In this document: one piece after another, positions 36,337-43,163 of the stretch
Layout of the letters: the number at the start of each line of letters is the position of its first letter
Numbering within the stretch: position 1 is the stretch's first letter
Assembly (NCBI RefSeq): GCF_034258515.1
Contig: NZ_CP139438.1
Span: 2,170,001 to 2,234,000 of the forward strand
Origin: Pseudarthrobacter oxydans
GTDB taxonomy: Bacteria > Actinomycetota > Actinomycetes > Actinomycetales > Micrococcaceae
Reading direction: 5' to 3'
Length of the DNA stretch: 64,000 bases
Position numbers and translations under genes: made by a program
The notes under the pieces: generated by a model
Seen by the model: only the letters and a program-made list of their open reading frames with translations
Database searches by the model: none
Told to the model about the DNA's origin: nothing

Positions 36337-36412
36337 GGGAATTGGCCGGGGGCGCTGGCATGATGGACTGCAGGCCATCAGCAATTTAGACGTTTCAGAC
36401 AAAGGAGCCCGC

Positions 36413-37177
36413 ATGGGACTGCTGGATAACAAGACTGCCATCGTGACCGGATCCTCGCGCGGAATTGGCGCGGAGGTAGCCAAGAACCTTGCCCGCGAGG
36501 GCGCCGCCGTCGTGGTGAACTACCGCCAGAAGGCACCGCGCGCCAACAAGGTGGTGCAGGGCATCGAGGCCGCCGGCGGCCGCGCCGTGGCCGTGGGCGC
36601 CGACCTCACCAGCCAGGAGGGCGTGCAGGCCCTGGCCAGCGCCGCCATGGAGAACTTCGGGTCCCTGGACATCCTGGTGCTGAACGCTTCCGGCGGCATG
36701 GAAACCGGCATGGGCGAGGACTACGCGCTCAAGCTGAACCGCGACGCCCAAATCAACATGCTCAACGCCGCCGTGCCCCTGATGCAGGAAGGCTCCCGCG
36801 TGGTGTTCGTGACCAGCCACCAGGCCCACTTCATCAACACCGTGCCCACGATGGAAGCCTACGAGCCCGTTGCCCGCAGCAAGCGCGCCGGGGAGGACGC
36901 CCTGCGCGAACTCATTCCCGGCCTCGCCGAGAAAGGCATCACCCTGGTGGTTGTGTCCGGCGACATGATCGAGGGCACCGTCACCGCAACGCTCCTGGAC
37001 CGCTCCACGCCTGGTGCCATCGAGGCCCGCCGCGCTGAAGCCGGAAAGCTGTACTCCGTGGAGGAGTTTGCCGAAGTGGTGGCCAGCATGGTCACCGCCG
37101 ACGTCGAATCCGGCCACACCGAATACGCCGGCGGGGCAGACTACTTCGGCAAGGGCGCCGGCCAGGCCACGAGCTAG
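36413..37177 (+). CDS. SDR-family oxidoreductase lacking the canonical catalytic tyrosine
   Basis: Rossmann-fold protein of 254 residues. The cofactor motif TGSSRGIG (residues 12-19) and a basic residue after the second strand (NYRQK) suggest NADP(H). The serine position is held in VTSHQAHF. However, the YxxxK active site is changed: the lysine is Lys157 but position 153 is Val, the nearest Tyr being Tyr150 in YEPVARSK. It starts at an ATG 5 bases after AAAGGAG. Either Tyr150 reaches the site or the enzyme has altered chemistry. Substrate unknown. Confidence 0.85.
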   Translation: MGLLDNKTAIVTGSSRGIGAEVAKNLAREGAAVVVNYRQKAPRANKVVQGIEAAGGRAVAVGADLTSQEGVQALASAAMENFGSLDILVLNASGGMETGMGEDYALKLNRDAQINMLNAAVPLMQEGSRVVFVTSHQAHFINTVPTMEAYEPVARSKRAGEDALRELIPGLAEKGITLVVVSGDMIEGTVTATLLDRSTPGAIEARRAEAGKLYSVEEFAEVVASMVTADVESGHTEYAGGADYFGKGAGQATS

Positions 37178-37187
37178 GTCCCAGCCA

Positions 37188-37232
37188 AAACGCCGGATGG
37201 CACGTTGCGGCGCGACGTGCCATCCGGCGTTT
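37188..37232. terminator. Bidirectional terminator between SDR and serB
   Basis: AAACGCCGGATGGCACGT (37188-37205) pairs with 37215-37232 over 18 of 18 bases around a 9-base loop. The arms begin with AAA and end with TTT, so each direction has a short A/T edge. It lies between two convergent genes and is a good two-way terminator. Confidence 0.85.
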
Positions 37233-37247
37233 AAGGGGAGGCGCCGC

Positions 37248-38141
37248 TCAGACGCCGGCGACGTACCGGACGGCGTCGAGGTACGGCATGTTGACGGCGG
37301 CGTCAGCCACGGCGCGCACGGCGGGTTTGGCGTTGAAAGCGATGCCAATGCCGGCCGCACCGAGCATGTCCAGGTCATTGGCGCCGTCACCCACGGCCAC
37401 CGTGTGCTCCAGCGCGATGCCCTCCGCTGCTGCCCATTCACGCAGGTATTTTTCCTTGGCTGCCCGGTCCACCACGGCGCCGAGCACCTTGCCCGTCAGC
37501 GCGCCGTCGACAATCTCCAGCTCGTTCGCCTGCCAGTAGTCCAGGCCCAGCTCATCGGCGATCGGCTCCAGGATCTGGTTGAAGCCGCCCGACACAACTG
37601 CAACCACGTGGCCGGCAGCCTTGAAGGCGGAAACCAGTTCCCCGGCTCCCAGGCTCAGCTTCACTTCCTGGCGGACGGAGTGGACGACGTCGGCCGGAAG
37701 CCCCGCGAGGACTGCCACCCGTGCGTGGAGGCTTTGGGCGAAATCCAGTTCCCCGCGCATTGCGGCTTCGGTGACAGCGGCCACTTCTTCGCGTTTCCCG
37801 GCGTAGGCGGCCAGGAGTTCGATGACCTCCTGCTGGATCAGGGTGGAGTCCACGTCCATGATCAGGAGTTTGCGTTCGGCTGACCGCAGGCCGGCAGGGA
37901 CCAGGGCGGTGTCCAACCCGCCGATGGAGGCCCCGGCCAGGGCATGGCGAAGGGCGGCAAGTCCGGCGGCCGTCGCATCCGGGAGCGCCAGGTCCGCGAC
38001 GTGGACCTGGTACCGCTCGTCGCCAAGGCTTGCCTCTGACAGAATGGCGGCGCCGTGCGCGGTGAAAATGGAACGGAGCTGCTCCAGCCCGGTTGTGGTT
38101 ACATTCAGGCCGTAGCTGACCGCAGTCACGTTCGAAGTCAT
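37248..38141 (-). CDS. serB: Phosphoserine phosphatase
   Basis: Last step of serine biosynthesis: removes phosphate from phosphoserine. 297 residues with an N-terminal ACT-like regulatory region (about 1-85) and a HAD-type catalytic domain. HAD motifs are MDVDSTLIQQEV (nucleophile Asp), VVSGGF, a lysine in the DRAAKEKY region, and GDGANDLDMLGAA. Length and arrangement match SerB of actinobacteria. Confidence 0.95.
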   Translation of the reverse strand: MTSNVTAVSYGLNVTTTGLEQLRSIFTAHGAAILSEASLGDERYQVHVADLALPDATAAGLAALRHALAGASIGGLDTALVPAGLRSAERKLLIMDVDSTLIQQEVIELLAAYAGKREEVAAVTEAAMRGELDFAQSLHARVAVLAGLPADVVHSVRQEVKLSLGAGELVSAFKAAGHVVAVVSGGFNQILEPIADELGLDYWQANELEIVDGALTGKVLGAVVDRAAKEKYLREWAAAEGIALEHTVAVGDGANDLDMLGAAGIGIAFNAKPAVRAVADAAVNMPYLDAVRYVAGV

Positions 38142-38243
38142 GCCTGCAATCTTAGCCAGCGGGGGAGGGGTCCCTTGAATTCATTTCACGGCTGCTGAAA
38201 GGTGGCAAGCGGACAGCATAAACGGTCGCACCTGGAGGAACCC

Positions 38244-39014
38244 ATGATTGAGCTGCTCACGCCCCGCGAGGTTGACGAGGCCCGTGTTTCGGGCCAGTTC
38301 GTGGCGAAGACCTTGGCGGCGTTGAGGGAGAGAGTCGGGCCGGGAACGAACCTCCTGGAAATAAACGACTGGGCTGCCTCCATGATCCAGGCCGCGGGCG
38401 CGCGCTCCTGCTACTTCGACTACGCCCCCTCATTTGGGCGCGGCCCCTTTGGGAAAGTCATCTGCACGTCCGTGAACGACGCCGTCCTGCACGGGCTGCC
38501 CCATAACTACGTGCTGATCGACGGGGACCTGCTGACGCTCGATTTCGCCGCGAGTGTCAACGGTTGGGTGACGGACTCGGCAATCAGCTTCGTCGTAGGG
38601 AATTCGTCCGCGCCCGAAGACCGGCACATGATCGAAACCACCGAGAAGGCCCTCCTGGCCGGCATCGGCGCAGCGCAGCCGGGAGCCAGGATCGGAGACA
38701 TCTCCCACGCGATCGGCTCGGTGCTTGAAGCGGCACAGTTCCAGGTCAATACCCAGTTCGGCGGGCACGGCGTCGGGAGCACCATGCATCAGGACCCGCA
38801 CATCCCCAATACCGGTAAACCCGGCCGCGGATACGTGCTTCGCCCGGGACTGCTGTTGGCCATAGAACCTTGGGTCATGGACGGCACCAGCAAGCTCGTT
38901 ACCGATCCGGACGGGTGGACGCTGCGCAGTTCCAACGGCCGCCGGACCGCGCACTCGGAGCACACCATAGCCGTCACCGGATCCGGTCCGCTGGTCCTCA
39001 CTCAACTGGCATGA
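38244..39014 (+). CDS. map: Type I methionine aminopeptidase
   Basis: Removes N-terminal methionine from new proteins. 256 residues starting MIELLTPREVDEARVSGQF, with GGAGGA just before the ATG. The five metal ligands can be seen: the two Asp in LTLDFAASVNGWVTDSAI, the His in GGHGVGSTMH, and the Glu in LAIEPWV and SEHTIAV. No N-terminal SH3-binding extension. It may be one of several paralogues in the genome, since it lies away from the usual secY-adk-map position. Confidence 0.93.
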   Translation: MIELLTPREVDEARVSGQFVAKTLAALRERVGPGTNLLEINDWAASMIQAAGARSCYFDYAPSFGRGPFGKVICTSVNDAVLHGLPHNYVLIDGDLLTLDFAASVNGWVTDSAISFVVGNSSAPEDRHMIETTEKALLAGIGAAQPGARIGDISHAIGSVLEAAQFQVNTQFGGHGVGSTMHQDPHIPNTGKPGRGYVLRPGLLLAIEPWVMDGTSKLVTDPDGWTLRSSNGRRTAHSEHTIAVTGSGPLVLTQLA

Positions 39015-39104
39015 CGGGCATGCGGGGAAGCTGCCCATCCAGGGTTTCGCTGTTACCTGCGCCGGTTATCAGTCGGCCTCTTTTTTGTCCTAGTGTCTAC
39101 TCCT

Positions 39105-39890
39105 ATGAGTGATGTTCTGGAATTGGCTTCCGTCAGCGTTGTCCGCGGCAAAAAGACCCTGCTGGACAAAGTCGATTGGGAGGTCAATGAAGGCGAACGC
39201 TGGGTGATCCTCGGACCCAACGGCGCCGGCAAGACGACGCTCCTGCAGATCGCTGCAGCCCGGCTCCACCCCAGCAGCGGTAAGGCCGGCATCCTTGACG
39301 AAATCCTCGGGCGCACGGACGTCTTCGAGCTCCGCCCCCGGATCGGGCTTTCCTCCGCCGCGCTGGCCACCCAGATTCCTGAACAGGAGAAGGTCCTCAA
39401 CGTCGTGGTCACCGCCGCCTACGGTGTCACCGGCCGCTGGCGCGAGGGCTACGAGCGCGACGACGAGCGGCGGGCTTTCCGACTGCTCAACGACTGGGGG
39501 ATGGGCCCGCTCCTCAACAGGACCTTCGCCACCCTGTCGGAGGGGGAGCGCAAGCGTGTCCAGATCGCCCGTGCCCTCATGACCGATCCCGAGCTGCTGC
39601 TGCTTGATGAACCGGCGGCCGGCCTGGACCTTGGTGGCCGCGAGGAACTCGTCCACAAGCTTGGGGAACTCGCACAGGACGAGGCCGCGCCGGCCATGGT
39701 CCTGGTGACGCACCACCTGGAGGAAGTCCCGCCGGGCTTCACGCACGCCATGCTGCTGCGTGACGGCGGCGTGGTCGCCGCGGGTGTGATCACGGATGTC
39801 CTGACAGCGGAAAACCTCAGCAAGACTTTCGGGCTGGACCTGGACGTGAGCGTCAACGCCGGCCGGTACACCGCCGTCGCCCGCCGCTAA
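39105..39890 (+). CDS. ABC transporter ATP-binding protein
   Basis: Stand-alone ABC ATPase of 261 residues. Walker A is LGPNGAGKTTLLQ, the signature is TLSEGERKRVQIAR (with Glu in place of the usual second Gly), and Walker B is LLLLDEPAAGLDL, then VTHHLEEV. It resembles the YlmA/ModF-like or iron-type ATPases that occur without a partner permease. An in-frame GTG at 39093 is the alternative start. No permease adjoins it; the TSUP gene that follows works without an ATPase. Confidence 0.88.
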   Translation: MSDVLELASVSVVRGKKTLLDKVDWEVNEGERWVILGPNGAGKTTLLQIAAARLHPSSGKAGILDEILGRTDVFELRPRIGLSSAALATQIPEQEKVLNVVVTAAYGVTGRWREGYERDDERRAFRLLNDWGMGPLLNRTFATLSEGERKRVQIARALMTDPELLLLDEPAAGLDLGGREELVHKLGELAQDEAAPAMVLVTHHLEEVPPGFTHAMLLRDGGVVAAGVITDVLTAENLSKTFGLDLDVSVNAGRYTAVARR

Positions 39891-39907
39891 GGCGGCACTG
39901 CAGCACC

Positions 39908-40693
39908 TTGGATCTTCTCAGCAGCATCTTTGTGACCATCGCCGGCCTCTGGGCCGGCACCATCAACGCCGTCGTGGGCTCCGGCACCCTGGTGACGTTC
40001 CCCGTGCTCATCGCCCTCGGGGTCGCCCCGGTGGTTGCCTCCATGAGCAATGCCATGGGCCTTGTCTTCGGCACGGCGGCTGGAGCGTTCGGTTACCGGC
40101 GCGAACTGAAGGGCCGCGGACGGCAGCTGATGAGGCTCCTGCCGGCCTCCCTTCTCGGCGGCATCTCCGGCGCCTGGCTGCTCCTGCACCTCCCCGAAGA
40201 GGTATTCCACTACGTTGCGCCCGTCCTCATTGTCCTGGCCCTCCTGATGGTGGTCTTCCAGCCCCGCCTGCAGGCCTGGGTGCGCACCCGGGAGGCGAAC
40301 CCGGAACACGCCGTACGGGACAAGGGGCACGGCATCCTCCTGGTGGTGCTGGTCTACCTCGCCGGCGTGTACGGCGGCTACTTCGTTGCGGCCCAGGGAA
40401 TCCTGCTGGTGGGCATCCTGGGCGTCTTCCTGACGGGCACCATCCAGAACGCCAACGCCATGAAGAACATCCTGGTCCTGGGCGTGAACCTCGTGGCCGC
40501 GGTGTCCTACGTGCTGTTCGCGTTCGACCGGATCAACTGGCTTGTGGTGCTGCTGATTGCCGTGAGCTCCAGCATCGGCGGTCTCATCGGGGCCAAAGTG
40601 GGCCGCCGGCTCCCACCCGCGGTGCTGCGGGCCGTGATCCTTGTCCTGGGCCTGGTGGCCCTCGGATTCATGATCGCCAATCTGCTGAAATAA
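39908..40693 (+). CDS. TSUP-family (TauE/SafE) membrane transporter
   Basis: Integral membrane protein of 261 residues with about eight hydrophobic segments, matching the sulfite/organosulfonate exporter TauE/SafE family. The N-terminal half has AGLWAGTINAVVGSGTLVTFP and the second half GVYGGYFVAAQGILLVG, the two internally repeated family motifs. TTG start, 18 bases after the ABC ATPase. Typical substrates are sulfite, sulfoacetate or related anions; no adjacent gene fixes it. Confidence 0.9.
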   Translation: MDLLSSIFVTIAGLWAGTINAVVGSGTLVTFPVLIALGVAPVVASMSNAMGLVFGTAAGAFGYRRELKGRGRQLMRLLPASLLGGISGAWLLLHLPEEVFHYVAPVLIVLALLMVVFQPRLQAWVRTREANPEHAVRDKGHGILLVVLVYLAGVYGGYFVAAQGILLVGILGVFLTGTIQNANAMKNILVLGVNLVAAVSYVLFAFDRINWLVVLLIAVSSSIGGLIGAKVGRRLPPAVLRAVILVLGLVALGFMIANLLK

Positions 40694-40700
40694 TCACCCG

Positions 40701-41552
40701 GTGACAATCCACTATCTTGAATCGGCCGCGGACCCCCGGGTCTCCGACTACACGCAGCTCACTGACGTGCACCTGCGCAAGCTCCGGGAGCCGGCTGAAG
40801 GCATGTACATTGCCGAGTCTTCCCGCGTGCTGCGCCGGGCGCTGGCCGCCGGACACCAGCCGCGGTCCTTTTTCCTGGCGGAAAAGTGGCTGGACGACCT
40901 CCAGGACGTCCTGGCCGCCCACCCGGAGGTCCCCGCCTTCATTGGCAGCGCCGCCCTGCTGGAGGAGATCACCGGTTTCCACCTGCATCGCGGGGCCATG
41001 GCGGCGATGCATCGCCCGGCTCCGGTCCCGCTGCCGGAGCTGCTGGCCGGTGCACGCAGGGTGGCCGTCCTCGAGGACATCGTGGACCACACCAACGTGG
41101 GCGCCATCTTCCGGTCGGCAGCCGCCTTGGACATCGACGCCGTCCTGGTCTCACCCCGCTGCGGCGATCCGCTGTACCGGCGGAGCGTCCGGGTGAGCAT
41201 GGGCACGGTCTTCCAGGTGCCGTGGGCCCGGCTGACCAGCTGGCCGCAGGACCTCCTCCTGCTCAAGGACCACGGCTTCACGGTCGCGGCGCTGGAGCTC
41301 ACCAAGGACGCGGAGGACGTGGACGCGGTGGCTGCCCGGAACCCGGAAAAACTCGCCCTGGTGCTTGGCACCGAAGGTGCCGGAATGAGCCCTGAGACCC
41401 TCGCCGCCGTCGACCTCGCCGTCAAGATACCCATGCGCAACGGCGTGGATTCCCTGAATGTTGCGGCCGCATCGGCGGTGGCGTTCTGGGAGCTGCGCCC
41501 CCGGGACCACGCCGGGCACCCCGTTCGCGGGCACCATGGTTATCCGCTATGA
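40701..41552 (+). CDS. SpoU/TrmH-family RNA methyltransferase
   Basis: 2'-O-ribose methyltransferase of rRNA or tRNA, 283 residues, with an N-terminal substrate-binding region and a C-terminal SPOUT knot. The three family motifs are clear: DHTNVGAIFRSAAAL, LVLGTEGAGMS and IPMRNGVDSLNVAAASAVAF. GTG start 8 bases after the TSUP stop, suggesting one transcript. The RNA target cannot be predicted. Confidence 0.93.
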   Translation: MTIHYLESAADPRVSDYTQLTDVHLRKLREPAEGMYIAESSRVLRRALAAGHQPRSFFLAEKWLDDLQDVLAAHPEVPAFIGSAALLEEITGFHLHRGAMAAMHRPAPVPLPELLAGARRVAVLEDIVDHTNVGAIFRSAAALDIDAVLVSPRCGDPLYRRSVRVSMGTVFQVPWARLTSWPQDLLLLKDHGFTVAALELTKDAEDVDAVAARNPEKLALVLGTEGAGMSPETLAAVDLAVKIPMRNGVDSLNVAAASAVAFWELRPRDHAGHPVRGHHGYPL

Positions 41553-41651
41553 TTGATAGCTGGCTGCCCTGCGCTTCACCGCACAGAACGCGGCCATCCC
41601 ATTCATACCTGGCAGCTGGCAAAATCCAGTTGTGCGAACAAAGGTCCCATT

Positions 41652-41909
41652 ATGAAGTCTGATATCCACCCGAAGTACGAAGCTGTTGTTTTCAACGACC
41701 TGGCTTCCGGCACGAAGTTCCTGACCAAGTCCACCGTTTCCTCCTCGAAGACCATCGAGTGGGAAGACGGCAACACCTACCCGGTCATCGACGTCGAAAT
41801 CTCCTCTGAGTCCCACCCGTTCTACACGGGCAAGCAGCGCATCATGGACTCCGCAGGCCGCGTCGAGCGCTTCAACGCCCGCTTCAAGGGCTTCGGCGGC
41901 AAGAAGTAA
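41652..41909 (+). CDS. rpmE2: 50S ribosomal protein L31 type B
   Basis: An 85-residue ribosomal protein of the L31 B class: [16 protein letters not shown], then [23 protein letters not shown] and SHPFYTGKQ. It lacks the CxxC pair, so it is the zinc-independent form that often replaces L31A in zinc shortage. I looked for a Zur-type AT-rich dyad in the 100 bases upstream and saw none convincing, so it may be constitutive here. AACAAAGG precedes the start. Confidence 0.96.
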   Translation: MKSDIHPKYEAVVFNDLASGTKFLTKSTVSSSKTIEWEDGNTYPVIDVEISSESHPFYTGKQRIMDSAGRVERFNARFKGFGGKK

Positions 41910-41933
41910 CATACTTCCGCAAGGTTCTTTGGG

Positions 41934-41966
41934 AAAGCCCGCACCGGCAACCGGTGCGGGCTTTCT
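41934..41966. terminator. Intrinsic terminator after rpmE2
   Basis: GAAAGCCCGCACCGG pairs perfectly with CCGGTGCGGGCTTTC around a CAA loop, 15 of 15 pairs. It begins 24 bases after the rpmE2 stop. This is the clearest single hairpin terminator in the window. Confidence 0.9.
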
Positions 41967-42019
41967 GCGTTCCGGCACCGTATTACTTGGGTGCGCCGCT
42001 CCTGGGGCAGGATGGAAGC

Positions 42020-43111
42020 ATGACCGGCACACCTGTTCCAGAGCATCCTTCCGCCGCCCGCCTGCACGGTGAATATAAGGTACCCGGCGGCAAGCTCGTG
42101 GTGGTTGACCTGGACGTCATTGGCGGCCGGCTCGCCAATGTGAGCGTCAGCGGCGATTTCTTCCTGGAGCCGGACGAGGCACTCCTGGACATCAACCGTG
42201 GCTTGACCGGACTGCCTGACACGACGACGGCGGCCGAGCTTGCCGCCGCCGTCTCGGCTTCGCTGCCGGCCGGGGCAGCCCTGTTCGGCTTCTCCGCGGA
42301 CGCCGTCGCGGTCACCGTCCGCCGTGCCCTCGCGAAGGCGACCTCGTGGGCGGACCACCAGTGGAACGTCATCGCACCCACCGTCCTGCCGACAGAAATC
42401 AATGTTGCCCTCGACGAGGTCCTCACAGAGGAAGTCGGCGCGGGCCGGCGCAACCCGACGCTCCGCTTCTGGGACTGGCAGGAGCCGTCCGTGGTCATCG
42501 GCAGCTTCCAGTCGGTCCGCAACGAGGTGGACCCGGCCGGCGTGGAGAAGCACGGCATCACGGTGGTCCGGCGCATCAGCGGCGGGGGAGCAATGTTCAT
42601 GGAGGCAGGCAACTGCATCACCTACTCCCTCTACCTGCCGCAGACCCTCGTTGACGGCATTAGTTTCGCCGACTCCTATCCCTTCCTGGATGCCTGGGTC
42701 ATGGCGGCACTGGAGAATCTCGGCATCAACGCCTTCTACGTACCGCTGAACGACATCGCCACGGACCAGGGAAAAATCGGCGGGGCAGCGCAGAAACGCC
42801 TCGCCAACGGCGGCATGCTGCACCACGTGACCATGAGCTACGACATCGACGCCGACAAAATGGTCGAAGTGCTGCGGATTGGCAAGGAGAAGCTCTCGGA
42901 CAAGGGCACCCGCAGCGCCAAGAAGCGGGTGGACCCGCTCCGGCGCCAGACCGGCCTGGCACGCACCGCCATCATTGCCGCCATGAGCGAGGTATTCACC
43001 GGCAGGTACGGCGCAATTCCCTCACAGCTGACCGAAGCCGAACTTGGCGCGGCCCGTGAACGCGTCGGCAGCAAGTTCGGCACGGCAGACTGGCTGCACC
43101 GCGTCCCGTGA
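42020..43111 (+). CDS. lplA: Lipoate-protein ligase A with accessory domain at the N-terminus
   Basis: Attaches lipoate to dehydrogenase-complex and glycine-cleavage proteins. 363 residues. The catalytic domain (about 110-345) has VVRRISGGGAMF near residue 182 and the lysine motif KIGGAAQKR (Lys252). The first 100 residues (YKVPGGKLVVVDLDV, VSVSGDFFLEPDEALLDI) match the small domain that in E. coli LplA is C-terminal, so the domain order is reversed. In archaea this domain is a separate protein (LplB). The ATG at 42020 follows GGATGG. The stop is about 10 bases before a palindromic repeat. Confidence 0.88.
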   Translation: MTGTPVPEHPSAARLHGEYKVPGGKLVVVDLDVIGGRLANVSVSGDFFLEPDEALLDINRGLTGLPDTTTAAELAAAVSASLPAGAALFGFSADAVAVTVRRALAKATSWADHQWNVIAPTVLPTEINVALDEVLTEEVGAGRRNPTLRFWDWQEPSVVIGSFQSVRNEVDPAGVEKHGITVVRRISGGGAMFMEAGNCITYSLYLPQTLVDGISFADSYPFLDAWVMAALENLGINAFYVPLNDIATDQGKIGGAAQKRLANGGMLHHVTMSYDIDADKMVEVLRIGKEKLSDKGTRSAKKRVDPLRRQTGLARTAIIAAMSEVFTGRYGAIPSQLTEAELGAARERVGSKFGTADWLHRVP

Positions 43112-43119
43112 GCCCATCC

Positions 43120-43163
43120 ATCGCTCCGTAACTGCCGTTTTCACCGGCGAAAACGACAGTTAC
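43120..43163. repeat. Dispersed palindromic repeat, copy B
   Basis: GTAACTGCCGTTTTC (43128-43142) and GAAAACGACAGTTAC (43149-43163) form a 15-base-arm palindrome with one mismatch around a 6-base loop. The stretch 43123-43143 matches copy A (21162-21182) at 19 of 21 bases. It lies between convergent lplA and pepN. The pepN stop codon (43160-43162) lies inside its right arm, so the element replaced or overlaps the end of that gene. Confidence 0.7.

Noticed and set aside
41553..41651. Zur operator upstream of L31 type B
   Set aside because: No AT-rich TGAAAA/TTTTCA-type dyad is visible in the leader.
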